DNA from: Piscicola geometra
Lineage: Eukaryota; Annelida; Clitellata; Hirudinida; Piscicolidae
Length of the DNA: 64,000 nt
Reading direction: 5' to 3'
Assembly: GCA_943735955.1 (NCBI GenBank)
Contig: OX030956.1
Coordinates: 3,623,912-3,687,911, forward strand
The position numbers and the translations under genes were made by a program. Below, piece after piece: positions 21,607 through 34,468 of this stretch. How positions within the stretch are numbered: position 1 is the first letter of the stretch; each line of letters opens with the position of its first letter. A model generated the notes under the pieces. That model made no database searches. It was given only the letters and a program-made list of their open reading frames with translations, and was not told the origin of the DNA.

Positions 21607-22628
21607 TTCCAATCACTTTCCTTAGGAATATTTTGTCTATTTTATCACTTTCTGGGGAAAATATCACTTATATGTGTATATTTTACGTGCTTCTTAAAGC
21701 TAACACATTTAAGCCTTGTATCAATGAAAATACGTATTATTGCATCACTTCACACACCTTTTTCCATTCAGTTTAAAAGGTTTTTTTTGCTTTTTTATTT
21801 AAATATTTCCATTAAATTGTTCATATTATTTTGAGTTAAACTACTTGTTATGAACTTGTTTCTTAGCCGGTTATGAATAACATATAGCTCTCAGATTGAT
21901 GCCATTTCACACCTGTGAACGTCGTTGATGCATTTTTCGGTGTTGAATACAGCTTTTTTTGTCTTCATTCAATCCAGAACTTATTGCTTGCTTACTGTAT
22001 TTTCATTTGATATTATCAGCTTTGTACCACTTGTAATCATTCAGATTTTACTGATTTAACATTCCGAATCTGGGACTTCTTCATCGATCGCATATTCATT
22101 CATTTATCAATTTCTTATGGTGAACATTTATTTAGTTTAGTCCTACCGTAAAATAACAATATATTCGCACACTTTTTTCCAAATCTCTTAAGATTTAAGG
22201 ATTTTTTCAAACCAATAAAAAAAAACTAAATTGATAAATAATCAATTTATTTGCTCATTATTGTTTCTATTCTTGGTCAAATTGAATTAGTCATAATATT
22301 ATTGAAATTAAGTTACGAGCATTATTATAGTTCCTATATTTACCATCATAGACATTCTAATTTATGTGAGAAATAAGGGTCCAAAAAACAATTATTTTTC
22401 TAAAAATGACGGTGTTCGAGCAATCTGGTACTTTACGGTATTTGTTGATGAATTTTCATCACAGTCAATGTACTTTTTAATTTTATTTACACGATAAATA
22501 TAAAATGTATATAGAAATAATATAAATGATTTAAATAGAAAGGGATATTTAAATATATTTTAGGCACATGATTTTCACTGATTCTATCATTCGTTTATTC
22601 AGAATTGTCAAAAAGATGTCGTCAAAAG
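21607..22628. other. Intergenic region between converging ethanolamine kinase and ACMSD
   Basis: About 1 kb of AT-rich DNA holding both 3' untranslated regions. No coding exon or repeat family recognised. Confidence 0.5.
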
Positions 22629-25223
22629 TTAGCATTTACAATGTAAATCGTTTTCGTTTAAACCTAAAAACTCGACTGCATTTTTGTAGAGAAGTTTTTC
22701 CTGAAAAAAAATCGATTATAAATAAAAAGATTATAATTTTATTTTTAAAAAGAAAAACAATACTTCTTTAGTCAATTTGTATTTTAGAAATCTAACTTTT
22801 GTAGACTCAGAAAATGTCTGGTTGCTTTGAATGGAGTTTCCAGGTGTTATTTCTCTCAGCTTAAACGGGTAATCGGTTCCCAAGATAACCCTGTCCTGGA
22901 ATTCAAACGAATAAGATATCATCTAACAGAATGAAAATACTAACCTTAGTTTATAATAAAAGAAAAGAAGAAAATGAAATATAGAAAAATAAAAAAAAAG
23001 AGTATTTAAAAAGGCAATGGACCTCTCCCATCGTTTTAACGAGGAACTCCAGAGAGTTTGAGTCATGCACCAGAGAGTCGAAGTACAGTTTCCCTGCATA
23101 ACTCCTTGGATTAACCTACGAGTAACAAATAACGAGTTAATCATCGAAAAATAGGATAGACAAAAAAATAATAACAGAGGCAAAACATCGGAAGATAAAT
23201 TATTTCATTCTCTCGCAATATAAATGAATTTGATTGATTGATTGATTGAAGTATGAGTAAACGGAATAAAACTTTCAAGGTGCCACCAAAGTCCTATTTA
23301 ATATTTCAATAATTCAATTTTTTACTTTGCATTTAGTGGCACACATCTCCGGAATTTCTCGGAAGCCGTGTTCAATTCTTCCCAGTGTATATGGAAAAGC
23401 GCCTCCTGTCATGTTTATATTTATTAAAATAAGAAAATTATATAACTTTGTCATTATTTAAAGAATTTATTAGTATTTTCAAATTATTTGACTGATGACT
23501 CAGAAAAACGGATTTGATATATTCAACGTGTTTACCGCCATGAGCGAAGCATATTCTAAGCTTCGGAAACTTTTCAAGTACCCCTCCGAACGTCAAACTG
23601 CAGATGGCTGCCGTCGTTTCAGCAGGCATTCCTGGTGTAATAAGGAGAGAAAAATAATGATCTAATCGAAAAAAAAATATTTTAGGTCCTAACAATTGTG
23701 TTTTAAAACAAACTTTTAAGCTCAAAAACCTATTTTAAAGAAATTCATATGATTACTAAACACGCACCAACTAGCCACGGCATGAAATACTTCTCGATTC
23801 GAGTGGTGGTCATGTCCCAAGGGTGGATGAACAAGGAGCAGTCGAGCTCACTCAACGCCTGCAAATGCAAATAAAAGAAATTTAAACTCAAAATAGGGGT
23901 TTGGAAAGGTTTGAAATACTTTTAACTATAGTTAACTATGGTTTATAAACTAACAGAGAAAAACCTAAATAATCTTTCAAAACAGGTTTCTTCGTTTTTT
24001 TCAAATACAGAATGGTAAAATCATTTCGTATTAGCAGCTATATTATTGAAATTACTTTAATTTATTTTCCATTTTAAATTGATTGAAGACTGCTTAAAAA
24101 TTCGACAAAAATTTATTCTACCTCATAAACTGGCTCTAATTCTTCAGCGTCCAAATTCCAGTCATTAACGTGAGTGCCTATTTGAAAGCCTGTAATCCCT
24201 TGAAAATGTCAGCAATAATTATGTAATAAAAATGAAAACTTCAATTTTTTGTAAAATCAATTTAAACTTAAAAACGAATTACAATTTTCAAGTGTAAAAA
24301 TTATTTACAAAAATATAAGTTGATAACTACGACGAATATTCCATTTATTTCTACAATAAAATAAGTTTTCAATTCGCTATAAAACTAAAAAAACCTGGCA
24401 GAACCAAACAATCGAACCTAGATGATGAACGCATCTCTTGATCTCAGCAACGGCCATAGCAGGGTTTTGGAGTGGCAATGTGCCTAAACCGAAGAACCTT
24501 TTTGAAGCAGAAACTGATTCGGCGATGTGGTTATTCAAGAACTGACTTAGTTCGTTCGTGTGCTCATCTTTGGCCTGGAAATTATAGAGTAAAGGGGACT
24601 AAAAACAGGGAAACGGGAAAATAGTATGAATGTTTTGAATGCTTGAGAAGTAAATTTATTCTAAAAGGCATTTATATATCCATTCCAACCCAGTAAGAAA
24701 ACATCACTGGAACTGTAGACAATACTTGTAAGTCGACACCTGTATATGATTATCTAACAATTCTTAACATTTTCTGATTCTTATTTTTTAAATTTTTTAT
24801 ATTAAAGCATTGAAAATAATAATTTAAATGCTTCATAAAGTCATCTTAGGCACCGGTTTTATCCATGTCTTCCAATCGCTTTTCCAAGTTCCAGCAGTTT
24901 TCTTCCACAGTGCGGAATACTTTTTGATCTTTTATCATCACTCCAATTTTTTTAGTTTCGTCTATGTCCATCTTCACCCACCCCTTGTAACCAAACCTCT
25001 GTTTGGAGTGGTTAAACGATGGCTATAAGTGAGAATTACATGGTTTAATATTATAATGTGATGAGAATTTATAAGTTTTAAAATTAAATAATTGTTTTTA
25101 TTTTTCATTTTTAAAAAATATCTTTATTAATTTATTAATAAAACAGCGTTTAAGATTGCCCACCTTTTCTAAGTCAGGCCATGTCTTGGGAAGGACGTGT
25201 GTATGCAAGTCAATCTTACTCAT
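22629..25223 (-). CDS. ACMSD: 2-amino-3-carboxymuconate-6-semialdehyde decarboxylase (ACMSD)
   Basis: Eleven exons: 25164-25223, 24854-25022, 24690-24739, 24418-24574, 24122-24198, 23768-23858, 23536-23631, 23326-23405, 23023-23115, 22797-22895, 22629-22700; 1044 nt, 347 residues, frame intact, near the usual 336. ACMSD is a zinc amidohydrolase of the kynurenine pathway; it diverts aminocarboxymuconate semialdehyde away from quinolinate and NAD. Visible are the metal-binding MSKIDLHTH (His7, His9), LSTVPVMFSYW, GFQIGTHVNDW, FIHPWDM (His183), the loop CFAHGGGAFP (split between exons) and ILGTDYPF (Asp299, catalytic). The C-terminal NAVEFLGL lies on a separate small exon (22629-22700). All catalytic residues are present, so an active enzyme is expected. 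Confidence 0.94.
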
Positions 25224-26208
25224 TTTATTATAGGACTCTAACTTTTTTATCGAATGATATGTTTTGGTATTAAACAAGTTATTACATTTGGAGCTTTTTA
25301 ACTCTTAAATTGTTCCTTGTTTCTATCTATTTTTTCTTTTATAACTTTCAAACGAGGTTTTCTTTGTATCTATGAATACTCACACAATACATTAATCCTT
25401 AGAACTCCCAATTACTTTACCCAGATCTTCTTTATATTCCCATCCAATTAGATATTCTTAACAGCACTTGAACTTGAACCTTTGTCATATCATACAATGT
25501 TTAAACATTTCAAAGTCCATGTTAAAAAATAGATTTTGTGTGTTTATGTTTAAAGAGAAAAAAAGAACAATTTGAAATTCATTTTATAGTTTGGTTTTGC
25601 TTAAATGTTCATATTTTAAAATTTTTATTTAAAAAAAATCACCAATCAACATTAGAAAAAAATATATCATTTGAAAAAACTGAAACAGTCTTAAATGGAA
25701 GTTTCAAATGTGAATTTCATGTTTAATTATTTTAAATATCAGATTTGTCTTACAAATAATTAAGGTTTTTAAAAAATAATTAAACATTTTAGCGAAATTT
25801 CAATGAACTTTGTTTTTAGTTATCGCTCTAAAAATAGTTTGAGTTGTAACTAGCCTTTGTGAATCTGGTGAGTGTATAATTTTTGTACAATATTTTTTTT
25901 AATGTCTTCGTAAAACAGTTTTTTCATTTCAATTTGAACATTTTACTAGTCACAAATTCGTGTAATAAATAACTTCCTATTACAACTTCCGGATCATGAG
26001 ATCCGCATTAAACTTTAAATGATTAAATGATTAAAGTTTACAGTTTGAAGGCCATTAATTAAATTAAAACTGAAAATTCAAAACTATTTAGTTTTCATAC
26101 TAATATTTAAAAAATATCAATTAAAAAAACAGATTCATAGAGCATAATTGGGATTCTGGTGCAACATTGTGCATTTGTGCATCAGTTACTTTGTTAACTG
26201 TTACTACA
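25224..26208. promoter_or_regulatory. Divergent intergenic region ACMSD / cortactin
   Basis: About 1 kb separates two start codons that face away from each other. The DNA is strongly AT-rich; no promoter box or repeat can be named. Confidence 0.45.
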
Positions 26209-28986
26209 ATGTGGAGGGCTGCTGCTGGTCAAAATGTTAAATCAAGTGTTACTACCGAAAGTGATGATTGGGACACTGATCCTAACTTTGTGGTAAGTTA
26301 TAAGTTTCATTATATAAATAATGAAATGAGAAAAGAAAAATAAAAAACTAATGTATACATTTTTTAATGATATGTTAAAATATTAAAATTAAATATTGAT
26401 TCTAAGAATGATGTAACTGAAGAAGAACAGAGATGGGGTGCTAAGACAGTTGAGGGTTCAGGTCATGTAGAATCTGTCAGGTTGTCACTAAATCCTTTTT
26501 ATATATTTTTTCAAATCATTAAAAAATTAATAAAATTTTATTCATTATAATTTATAAAAAGTAAAATCATGAATGAACTATTACTTTAATATAGCATGCA
26601 AGGATTAAGAGAAAAAGTGGAGAATGCACACAAAGACCTGAAACAACAGGAATATGAGTTGGGTCCTAAGTCCTCTTATGGATATGGAGGGAAGTTTGGA
26701 GTGGAGAAGGATAAAAAAGATAAGGTAGGATGCCATTGTTTGGCAGATAGTTTGTGGTTGGGATGTAGTGAATTAATTTTTAACATTGTTCACAATTTTA
26801 AATACATGAAACATTTACTAAAATTTGAATATCACTTAAATAAACTAAAAAGCAAGTCTGTCACAGACATATATTTCCAAAAAAATTCCTACACACATAC
26901 AAAAATAAAACACACACACACAAAACACATACACACACATACACACAGTCAGCAGTGGATTTCAACTACAAAGAGCCCCTGAACCAACATAACAGTCAAA
27001 AGGACGCTTCGAGGGGTTTTGGCGGCAAGTTCGGAGTGGAGACTGACCGCAAGGACAAGGCCGCCATGGGCTGGGACCACATCGAGAAGGTGGAGCAGCA
27101 CCAGTCGCAGAAGGGTGCGTTCGTGGGCGTGTGTGAATGAAGTTAAATGGGCATAGACTATCTGGTAGATATTTATTTTTGAATTTTTATAAAACTATAT
27201 TTTTAATGTTTTCTATAAAAAAATTAAAATTTTAAATAATGAATTTTTATATTAATTTCATGCACTGTTTACTATTCGTATTTGTATTCAATCGAATAGT
27301 TGGTCCCATCATTATTAGTCTTCGGAATGGTCATAGCCTCATATTCAGCAAATCCTAATCTCTATTCTTATCAAACATTTTCATAACTTATCTTTCCTCA
27401 TTATTATCACAAATAAATTAAACTAATATATTGAGAAAAATGATCAAATATAAGCAAATGATAATTCCAATACGATAAAATTATATTCAGTAATATAAAC
27501 TTACAATTCTCTCTCTTCTATTCATAAAACGACTATGAATCTATGTATGTATGATAAATTAATACATTGATGCATAGTCTTTGCATAATGCCTGCAGACG
27601 CTTCGAGGGGTTTTGGCGGCAAGTTCGGAGTGGAGACTGACCGCAAGGACAAGGCCGCCATGGGCTGGGACCACATCGAGAAGGTGGAGCAGCACCAGTC
27701 GCAGAAGGGTGCGTTCGTGGGCGTGTGTGAAGGAAGTTAATGGGCATAGAGTAGAATTATAAATGGCGTTTTTCTAATTTCGATTCCACGATTAATTTTT
27801 AACGTTTTTTTATGGCTAGTGGGTTGGCTCATCGGGTAAGTGTTGGACCTGAAATTCAAAGGTCCCCAGTTCGAATCTTAATCGTGAGCTATCATATACC
27901 TAGTGTATATGATGCGGTGTTTCACAACGTATGTCGTGTGAGTGGTGCCTGTTGCTTGCCATAGTGCATTGAAAATAGGTGCAAAAAAGGTTTTTCTCGT
28001 AGACTCTATGATCGAGTCCATGTTTTTGTAAGACGACATTCTTGTTGCAAAGTGAGGTCGCTTTGTTCGTAATTAAAATCTTTTAGGAACATACATTTAA
28101 AAGATTGATGAAACTCACGCGTATAGCGAGCGGGTTGGCTAAGATGGTAAGTCGTCGGACCTGGTACCCAAAGGTCTTCTGTTCAAACCTCTGATGAGCA
28201 ACCGTGAGCTATCATATACCTAGTGTAAATGATGCTGTGTCTCACGACGTATTCTGTGTGAGTGGCGCCTCTGTTGCACGCCTTGGCGCATTATAAATAG
28301 GCATATTTCATTTTTACAGCATTCCAAAATACCACACGCTAAGTAGATACCTAATATGCCACAAAAATTAAATCGTCAGATCATTCGAGGGGTTTTGGTG
28401 GCAAGTTCGGAGTGGAGACTGACCGCAAGGACAAGGCCGCCATGGGCTGGGACCACATCGAGAAGGTGGAGCAGCACCAGTCGCAGAAGGGTGCGTTCGT
28501 GGGCGATGGTTTCTCACTAATTAAGTAGACTTTAAAATACGTATTGCTATTTATGTGGTGTATCTTAAGGTTTTAATATAAAGCACTTCAGGGCCCGGGA
28601 GCTATATAAAAATTATTATTATTATCATTATTATCATTATTATTATTATTATGTTTATTAACACATCTGGCTATAGTTCAAAATAGTTTAGTTTCTTATA
28701 GTTTTTAGGGCTCCTTGACTACTCCACAGACTACTCCAAAGGCTTCGGTGGCAAGTTCGGCGTAGAGAAGGACAGACAAGACAAGAGTGCTGCAGGCTGG
28801 AAGAGAGATGAAGAAGAGGAGGAAGATGGAGAGAAGAAGAAGGGGGTCGAGAGGGTGGGCAGGGCTGTTGGCAAGTTGAACATCGACATGTGGAACAAGG
28901 CGCCAGCAGAAGCACCCCTCGAGAGAGGACCCAAGCCCAAGATGTGTCTCAAGAAGAACCTCCCGCAAGTCACCAAGGTGGCCACA

Positions 28987-29074
<88 letters not shown>

Positions 29075-30176
29075 CGTATTTGTGAATCAATGTATCTTTT
29101 AGAGGTTAATTTAGCGTGTGTAGTTATACTTTTTTTAATGGTTGAGTTTGTATGTGTGTTTGAATGTGGCTATGTGTTCGAATGGATGTGAGCGTGAACA
29201 GTCAAAAACACACTTACGTCATCTAAACAGACTGATACTGTGAAAGAAGTCGAAAAGAAGAAATCGGTTGAAAAAGCCCCTGAAACAACCACAGGAAAAG
29301 CCGCCAGCGTCAACGCTGTATTGCCTAAAAAAGTAGAAAAAGTGATAGAAAAAGAGCCAGAAGTAGAGAAAGTTGAAAAGGAAAAAGTGACAGAGATATA
29401 TGAAGAAACGCAAGAAATCTACGAAGACACACAGCAAGACAGGCAACAAGACAATGAGGTCGTTGATGACGATGTCATATACGATGATGCTGCAGTGGGA
29501 GACTATGGTGGAGGCGGCAAGGATGTCAAGAGGGGGTCTCAAAAGGCTGAGGAGGAGGAGGAGGAGGAGGGGGGTGCCGAAGAAGAGGTGCAAGGGAGGG
29601 GCAGGATTGCTGTGGCGTTGTACGACTATCAAGCTGGTGAGTGGATTGGATAAGTGGGTGAAGATTTGGTGAGTTTGCAGGTGTTTAGGTGATTCAGGGA
29701 ATTATTAATTTAATCATCAATTATCAACTTAATTTTCTTACTTTTTTTGATTCTTTTTGATAGTTGAATATATAGATGAATTCCCATATTGATTTTTTTA
29801 CAATTGCGTTTAAAAAATCCAAATTTAAAAATAAAATTAAAAACTAGCTGACGAAGACGAGTTAACATTCGATCCTGGAGACATCATTGAAGAGATAGAA
29901 TTCGTTAGTCACTCTCTTTATTCACTTAAATACTTGGAATGTTTACTTTATTTGTAACTCATTTGAATTAAATTTAAAAAATGAAATATATAATTTTGTT
30001 AAATTAAATTTTCTTAAATGTTATTTTTTAAATTATTTTAAAATAAATAAACATTAAAATATGGTTTATTTATTCTATTTGTTCATCTCAAACAGGTCGA
30101 CTCGGGATGGTGGAAGGGGACCTTTAACGACGTAACAGGACTTTTTCCCGCCAATTATGTCGAGCTTAAGAATTAA
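26209..30176 (+). CDS. CTTN: Cortactin (Src substrate, Arp2/3 and F-actin binding)
   Basis: Ten exons: 26209-26292, 26407-26480, 26595-26724, 26949-27114, 27598-27708, 28380-28490, 28709-28977, 29231-29636, 29848-29903, 30096-30176; 1488 nt, 495 residues, frame intact. Order: the N-terminal acidic Arp2/3-binding motif ([10 protein letters not shown]), the segment [15 protein letters not shown], five 37-residue cortactin repeats with the [15 protein letters not shown] signature, an acidic middle region with tyrosine-rich motifs [14 protein letters not shown] and [12 protein letters not shown], and a C-terminal SH3 domain ([41 protein letters not shown]). Cortactin stabilises branched actin at the cell cortex; the tyrosine motifs are candidate kinase sites (inferred). 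Exons 27598-27708 and 28380-28490 are each exactly one repeat, phase 1 on both sides. The proline-rich segment of vertebrate cortactin is missing. Confidence 0.95.
27815..27990 (+). mobile_element. tRNA-derived SINE, copy 1
   Basis: The head GGGTTGGCTCATCGGGTAAG resembles a polymerase III A box and is followed 31 bp later by a B box (AGTTCGAATCT). The body CGTGAGCTATCATATACCTA is shared with the copy at 28123. Lies in cortactin intron 5. Confidence 0.75.
28123..28305 (+). mobile_element. tRNA-derived SINE, copy 2
   Basis: Same family and orientation as copy 1 about 300 bp upstream: head CGGGTTGGCTAAGATGGTAAG-like A box, CTGTTCAAACCTC B box, then the shared CGTGAGCTATCATATACCTA body and GTGTGAGTGG. 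The body similarity is about 80-90% by eye. Confidence 0.75.
28581..28651 (+). mobile_element. Possible L2/CR1-like LINE 3' tail
   Basis: The sequence GGGAGCTATATAAAA followed by about 45 bp of ATT and ATC units resembles the 3' end (GCGCTATA...AAT plus short tandem tail) of L2/CR1 LINEs, as also seen at 49627. Only the tail is visible. Confidence 0.4.
28982..29076. repeat. (AC)n microsatellite, about 95 bp
   Basis: Nearly perfect AC tract in cortactin intron 7, starting a few bases after the donor of exon 28709-28977. Confidence 0.93.
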
Positions 30177-31130
30177 TTAAGTTTAAAAGTTTGCAAATAA
30201 TTATCTAAATATAATTTATTTAATTTTTAAAATAATTCAAATCTTTATTAATTATTCCATTTATTATTTTATCTTTTATTTTAATAATTTTTGTGTTTGA
30301 CTGTTTCATGTCTTCTATGTTCGTAACTGGAATCATGCCAAATAATTGAACGATAAATACACTCATATTAACCTCTTCAAAAAATATTTTCAATATTTAG
30401 CCTTTTAAATCATGAAATAACAAAATTTACTCTTTTACTAATCACCTCTACAAACCAGTGAGAGGTTTTTTGTTTCACACATGTATTTCTTTATGAGGCT
30501 CGTCTATACTTTAGTTGGCCAGTATTTCAAACATTCACAAACATCCATTCATGTTTTCCCATTCCTTTGGTTTATGCTACACCTAAAATCTTTAATTGTA
30601 CGAAATATATATTCTTACATTTTTTATAATTGCATCAATGGTATGATTTTTTGGATGAAATTAACTGTCTAATGTATTTTCTCTTTGTATGTTAGTTGAC
30701 AATTCCAATACCTTGATGGTTGTTATTACTTTACTTGCTTGATACTTCGAAATGGAATTTTGAAATCCATTTTAATAGCCAGTAATTATTCTTTAAAAAC
30801 ATGAATGTTATATTTTTTTTAGCATCATTGAAATTGCTACAATATAATAAACCAAGAGATAAAACGTATTTTACTGCTGATCGTTGCAAGTGGCTAGGGT
30901 CTTTCGAATAAAATTGTATGTTTTTAGATCTTTTTTTTTTATCAAAAAGAAAAATCCAAGAATTACAAGATAAAAACCTATGAGTAAATACTACTACGTA
31001 TTTAAATTTAAAACAAGGACACATACTGAGTATATAAATTATATATATTATATAACGTCTGGCAATTAAAAACTGTTTATTCCAACATCAAACGAGTAAA
31101 TCATGGCATGGAAACGATGGCTTATAAATA
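30177..31130. other. Intergenic region between converging cortactin and OSTF1
   Basis: AT-rich, with both 3' untranslated regions. A minus-strand AATAAA (31076-31081) lies about 50 bp beyond the OSTF1 stop and is a likely polyadenylation signal. No other feature recognised. Confidence 0.5.
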
Positions 31131-33970
31131 TCATTCATCTGGGTCGCTCTGGTAGTCCTCGTAGTCGTTTTGGTGGTTTGTTTCTGAAATGAAGTGTGTC
31201 AAGGGTTGAGTGAAAAGTTATAAGGAGTTGAGAACAGAATATAATATATTTTAATATTATTCTCTGGAACTTTATTTGTCATTTTGAGTGTTTAAAATAA
31301 TTTTTTATTCAAATTTTAATAAAAATTTATAGTAACCAATTTGCAGTAGGCTTGCGGTCTTGGGGTCTTTGGCAAGGTCAAAGGGAGTTTTCTTTTCAAT
31401 ATTCTTCACATCTAATTCTGCGCCTAAATTTCATTGAAAAATAAAATTGCAATAATTGTTATCAAAAAGCTTAAAAGGATTCAAAACTATTTTTTTCATG
31501 ATTAAGCATTTAATCTTGTGGCATAACGCTTAAAAGAATATATAATTAAATTCAAATAATAAAAAATTATTTAATTTATTATTTTTATATTGAACAGACA
31601 CCTTTCTCGAGCAGCATCTCAACCACTTCTGGGTGATCTTTCCAGGCTGCATGGTGCAGTGGTGTGTCCCCTAATTTGTTCTGTGGCAAGCGTTTGGGTT
31701 AGAAAAACTTTCAAACAAATATTTATCCTTGAATATTTGATAAGTTTAAACGCACGAAAACAGTTTCTCAAAAAAGGTTTTCAGTTCAAACTCACCATCA
31801 CTTTCTCTACCTCGCTCTCACCTGCACATTGACTTGGATGTTGGGCTGCGAAAGAAGGAGACTGACGCATTCCAGATGACCTCCCCTGCAAGCCCAGTGC
31901 AATGGAGTCGAACCTGACTTGTCCAAGCCATTCGCTGACACCTTTTGATATTTTAAGATACATTTTTCAAACATTAACACTATATATTGTGATATTAAAT
32001 TCAGTTCGATTTTTCAAGTAGCTTTTAAAAAGTTTAAACTTTGGCGATATATTAATAAAACCTTTGAATCTCGAAAAAACGAATGCATTTCAAACAAAAA
32101 AAAACCAAAAAACTTTTTGTAAAATTATTTTTTTCTTTGAGGCTATTTCACAAAAGCACCTTGTTAGCAATGCATTCGCTGACGAACTGTATATTTCCTC
32201 TCTTGGCAGCGTCGTGCAGTGGAAAGTCCATCGACTCCATGCTTTCCTGCACTGGGTGGTGCGGTGAGGTTGGACTGGTAACAGTGAAAGTAGCAATGGT
32301 GATGGTGGAAATGGTAGTAATGGAGGTTGTGACTGTGATGAGGGTGATGGTAAAGGAAATGTTATTGTATACGAAATAGAAAGTCAAAGTTTTGTTTTGT
32401 TTTGTTTGCTGTTAACTAGACATAATATATAATATAAGCTAATACTTGTGAGTTGAATCATTGGTGATTCTTATTCAAAGCATTTCATATTCAGCTTAAA
32501 TCAAAATTAGTAGTAACGCAGTTCAAAACATAAAGATTATAAATTTCTGAACGTGAAAAACTGTTGAAAATTTCATATTGTTCAAAACTCATTGTAACAA
32601 TGAAGCACTAATAAGCCTTTAATTTAATTTTTATTTAGTAGTTTTTCGAAATATATATACGGCTTCATCTTTAACACCTCAATGGCTACCATAATTGCTG
32701 GGAACGAGTCCTATGAGATCTCCACACTTGGCTTTCCACCAGTCAGAGTTCGACATGTCGATGATGTAGAGAAGCTCCCCTTCGTCGAATGACAACTCAT
32801 CTTTCTGCCAGGAATTAATAGAAAAAAATTTAGATAAATAAGTTTAATATATTAATTCTAAGTTAAAAAATTCTATTTGATGATTAATAAGTTTATAAAC
32901 CGGGTAATATATGAATGGATCAATCAATGAGAATATGTATGACAATCAATCATCTAAGACGCCTAACTCCAATTTCATAGAAGCTAATTGAACCGATGGG
33001 AAAGTTTTCAATAACATCCGAAATTTCGATATCACGATGATATTATTATAAACAATAGGTCATTATAAATATCCCAAGAGAAAAAAACATTCTAGAAATA
33101 CTATTTTGTGGCTTTACACATTAAAAAGGGTTTTTAAAAAACTCATTCTTAGAAATTTTTGAATACGGAAGAAATCTTATATTCCATCAAGAATAAAAGC
33201 CTATTAAAAAATAGATAAAAAATATTAAAAGCCTATTAATTTTATTGAAAGCTGGTACTCCGTTGATATGATCCTCATTGTATTAATTGGTAATTATAAC
33301 AACCTTTTGATTAAATGCTTTCTCCTGTTATTTTAACGGGCTTAAAGATGATATTGATTAGTTAAATAACTAAATAAACTAATCTAAAGTTTTATATTTA
33401 TTGAACTAGCGATTTTATAACCTATAACTTTTGAGGGTTTCACCAACCTGTTGGGCTTCATATTTGTAAAGAGATCTAACCACCTTCACTTGTCCTTTTG
33501 TGGTTTGAAATGGAATATGAATACTTAGTATTTTAGATAGCTTAGATGTTTTTTAATATTTTAAGGTTTATTTATACATTAACCACACATTATACTTTAA
33601 TTAAAATAGTCAATATTATGGGAATTTATGATTATTAACATAAAAGTGAAAAATGATTTTAAATTATTTGAGTGACAAATATTATACATTTAATTAAAAC
33701 TTATACTAAAAATTGTAGTTCAAAATTGTTTAACTGAACAAAACTAACTACAGGCCTAAATATAAAAGCACAGAAAAACGCCAAGTTTTAAAATTCCAAT
33801 AATCCAAAGTATTTAGATTTTGTAAACCAGATGCATAGTATTTTCCTAAAACAAGATCTTTTTAAATCTTTAGTACCTAAAAAGTTCATGCTATACTATA
33901 TCCTATCAACAAGGAAGTGTCACTGACCTGGTTTGGGAACGGGTTTTGGGGGAACTTTTTTTGAATCCAT
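31131..33970 (-). CDS. OSTF1: Osteoclast-stimulating factor 1 (SH3 plus ankyrin-repeat adaptor)
   Basis: Eight exons: 33928-33970, 33448-33494, 32690-32804, 32160-32251, 31822-31941, 31602-31680, 31337-31423, 31131-31183; 636 nt, 211 residues (human 214), frame intact. It starts [20 protein letters not shown], has an SH3 domain (about 12-70; ALYDY-equivalent [43 protein letters not shown]), then ankyrin repeats ([50 protein letters not shown]), and an acidic tail [17 protein letters not shown]1 is a cytosolic adaptor linked to Src-family signalling. The intron between SH3 and ankyrin part needs the acceptor at 32252, not the nearer one at 32247; only the former keeps the frame. Confidence 0.95.
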
Positions 33971-34468
33971 TATTCACTAAGTTATTTATAAATAATTCTG
34001 ATGAGTTTGAATAAAATTGTCTTGAACTTATTTCTTAAATTGGAAAGTTATGTTGCTGTGTTTTCTAGCTATAAGTTAAACATAAAGGCTATATTATATT
34101 ATATTTCTAGACCTACATAGCCAATGTAAACTAATACAGCCATATGAACATGCGGATGTTGTCTCTTGTATTTTTTAGAAGAATTTAATTGCGAGAAATC
34201 AAATAATACATGTAAAGAAATTAATAAAAAAGTAAGTTAAATTTTTTTAAACAGTTTAAAATCAATAAATAAGTATAAATGGGTCTTAAAAGATTTTATA
34301 AATATATAATTTTTACAAATCATAAAAAATTTTTTTTAAAACTTGTTTATAACAACTTAAACACTAAAAAATTCAATATACCTTTACTTTTTAAAGTTTA
34401 TTGAAATGTCTATGGTGATGTACTACAGGTAGTCTTATTCAGGTGTAAAAAAAAATAAAGTGAACAAA
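33971..34468. promoter_or_regulatory. Divergent spacer OSTF1 / Ly6-like gene
   Basis: Only about 500 bp separates the two start codons, which face away from each other, so a shared promoter region is plausible. AT-rich; no specific element recognised. Confidence 0.4.

Noticed and set aside
32064..32387. Several overlapping frames on both strands
   Set aside because: Only 32160-32251 on the minus strand (an OSTF1 exon) is supported by phase and homology; the rest is GGT/ATG repeat and intron.
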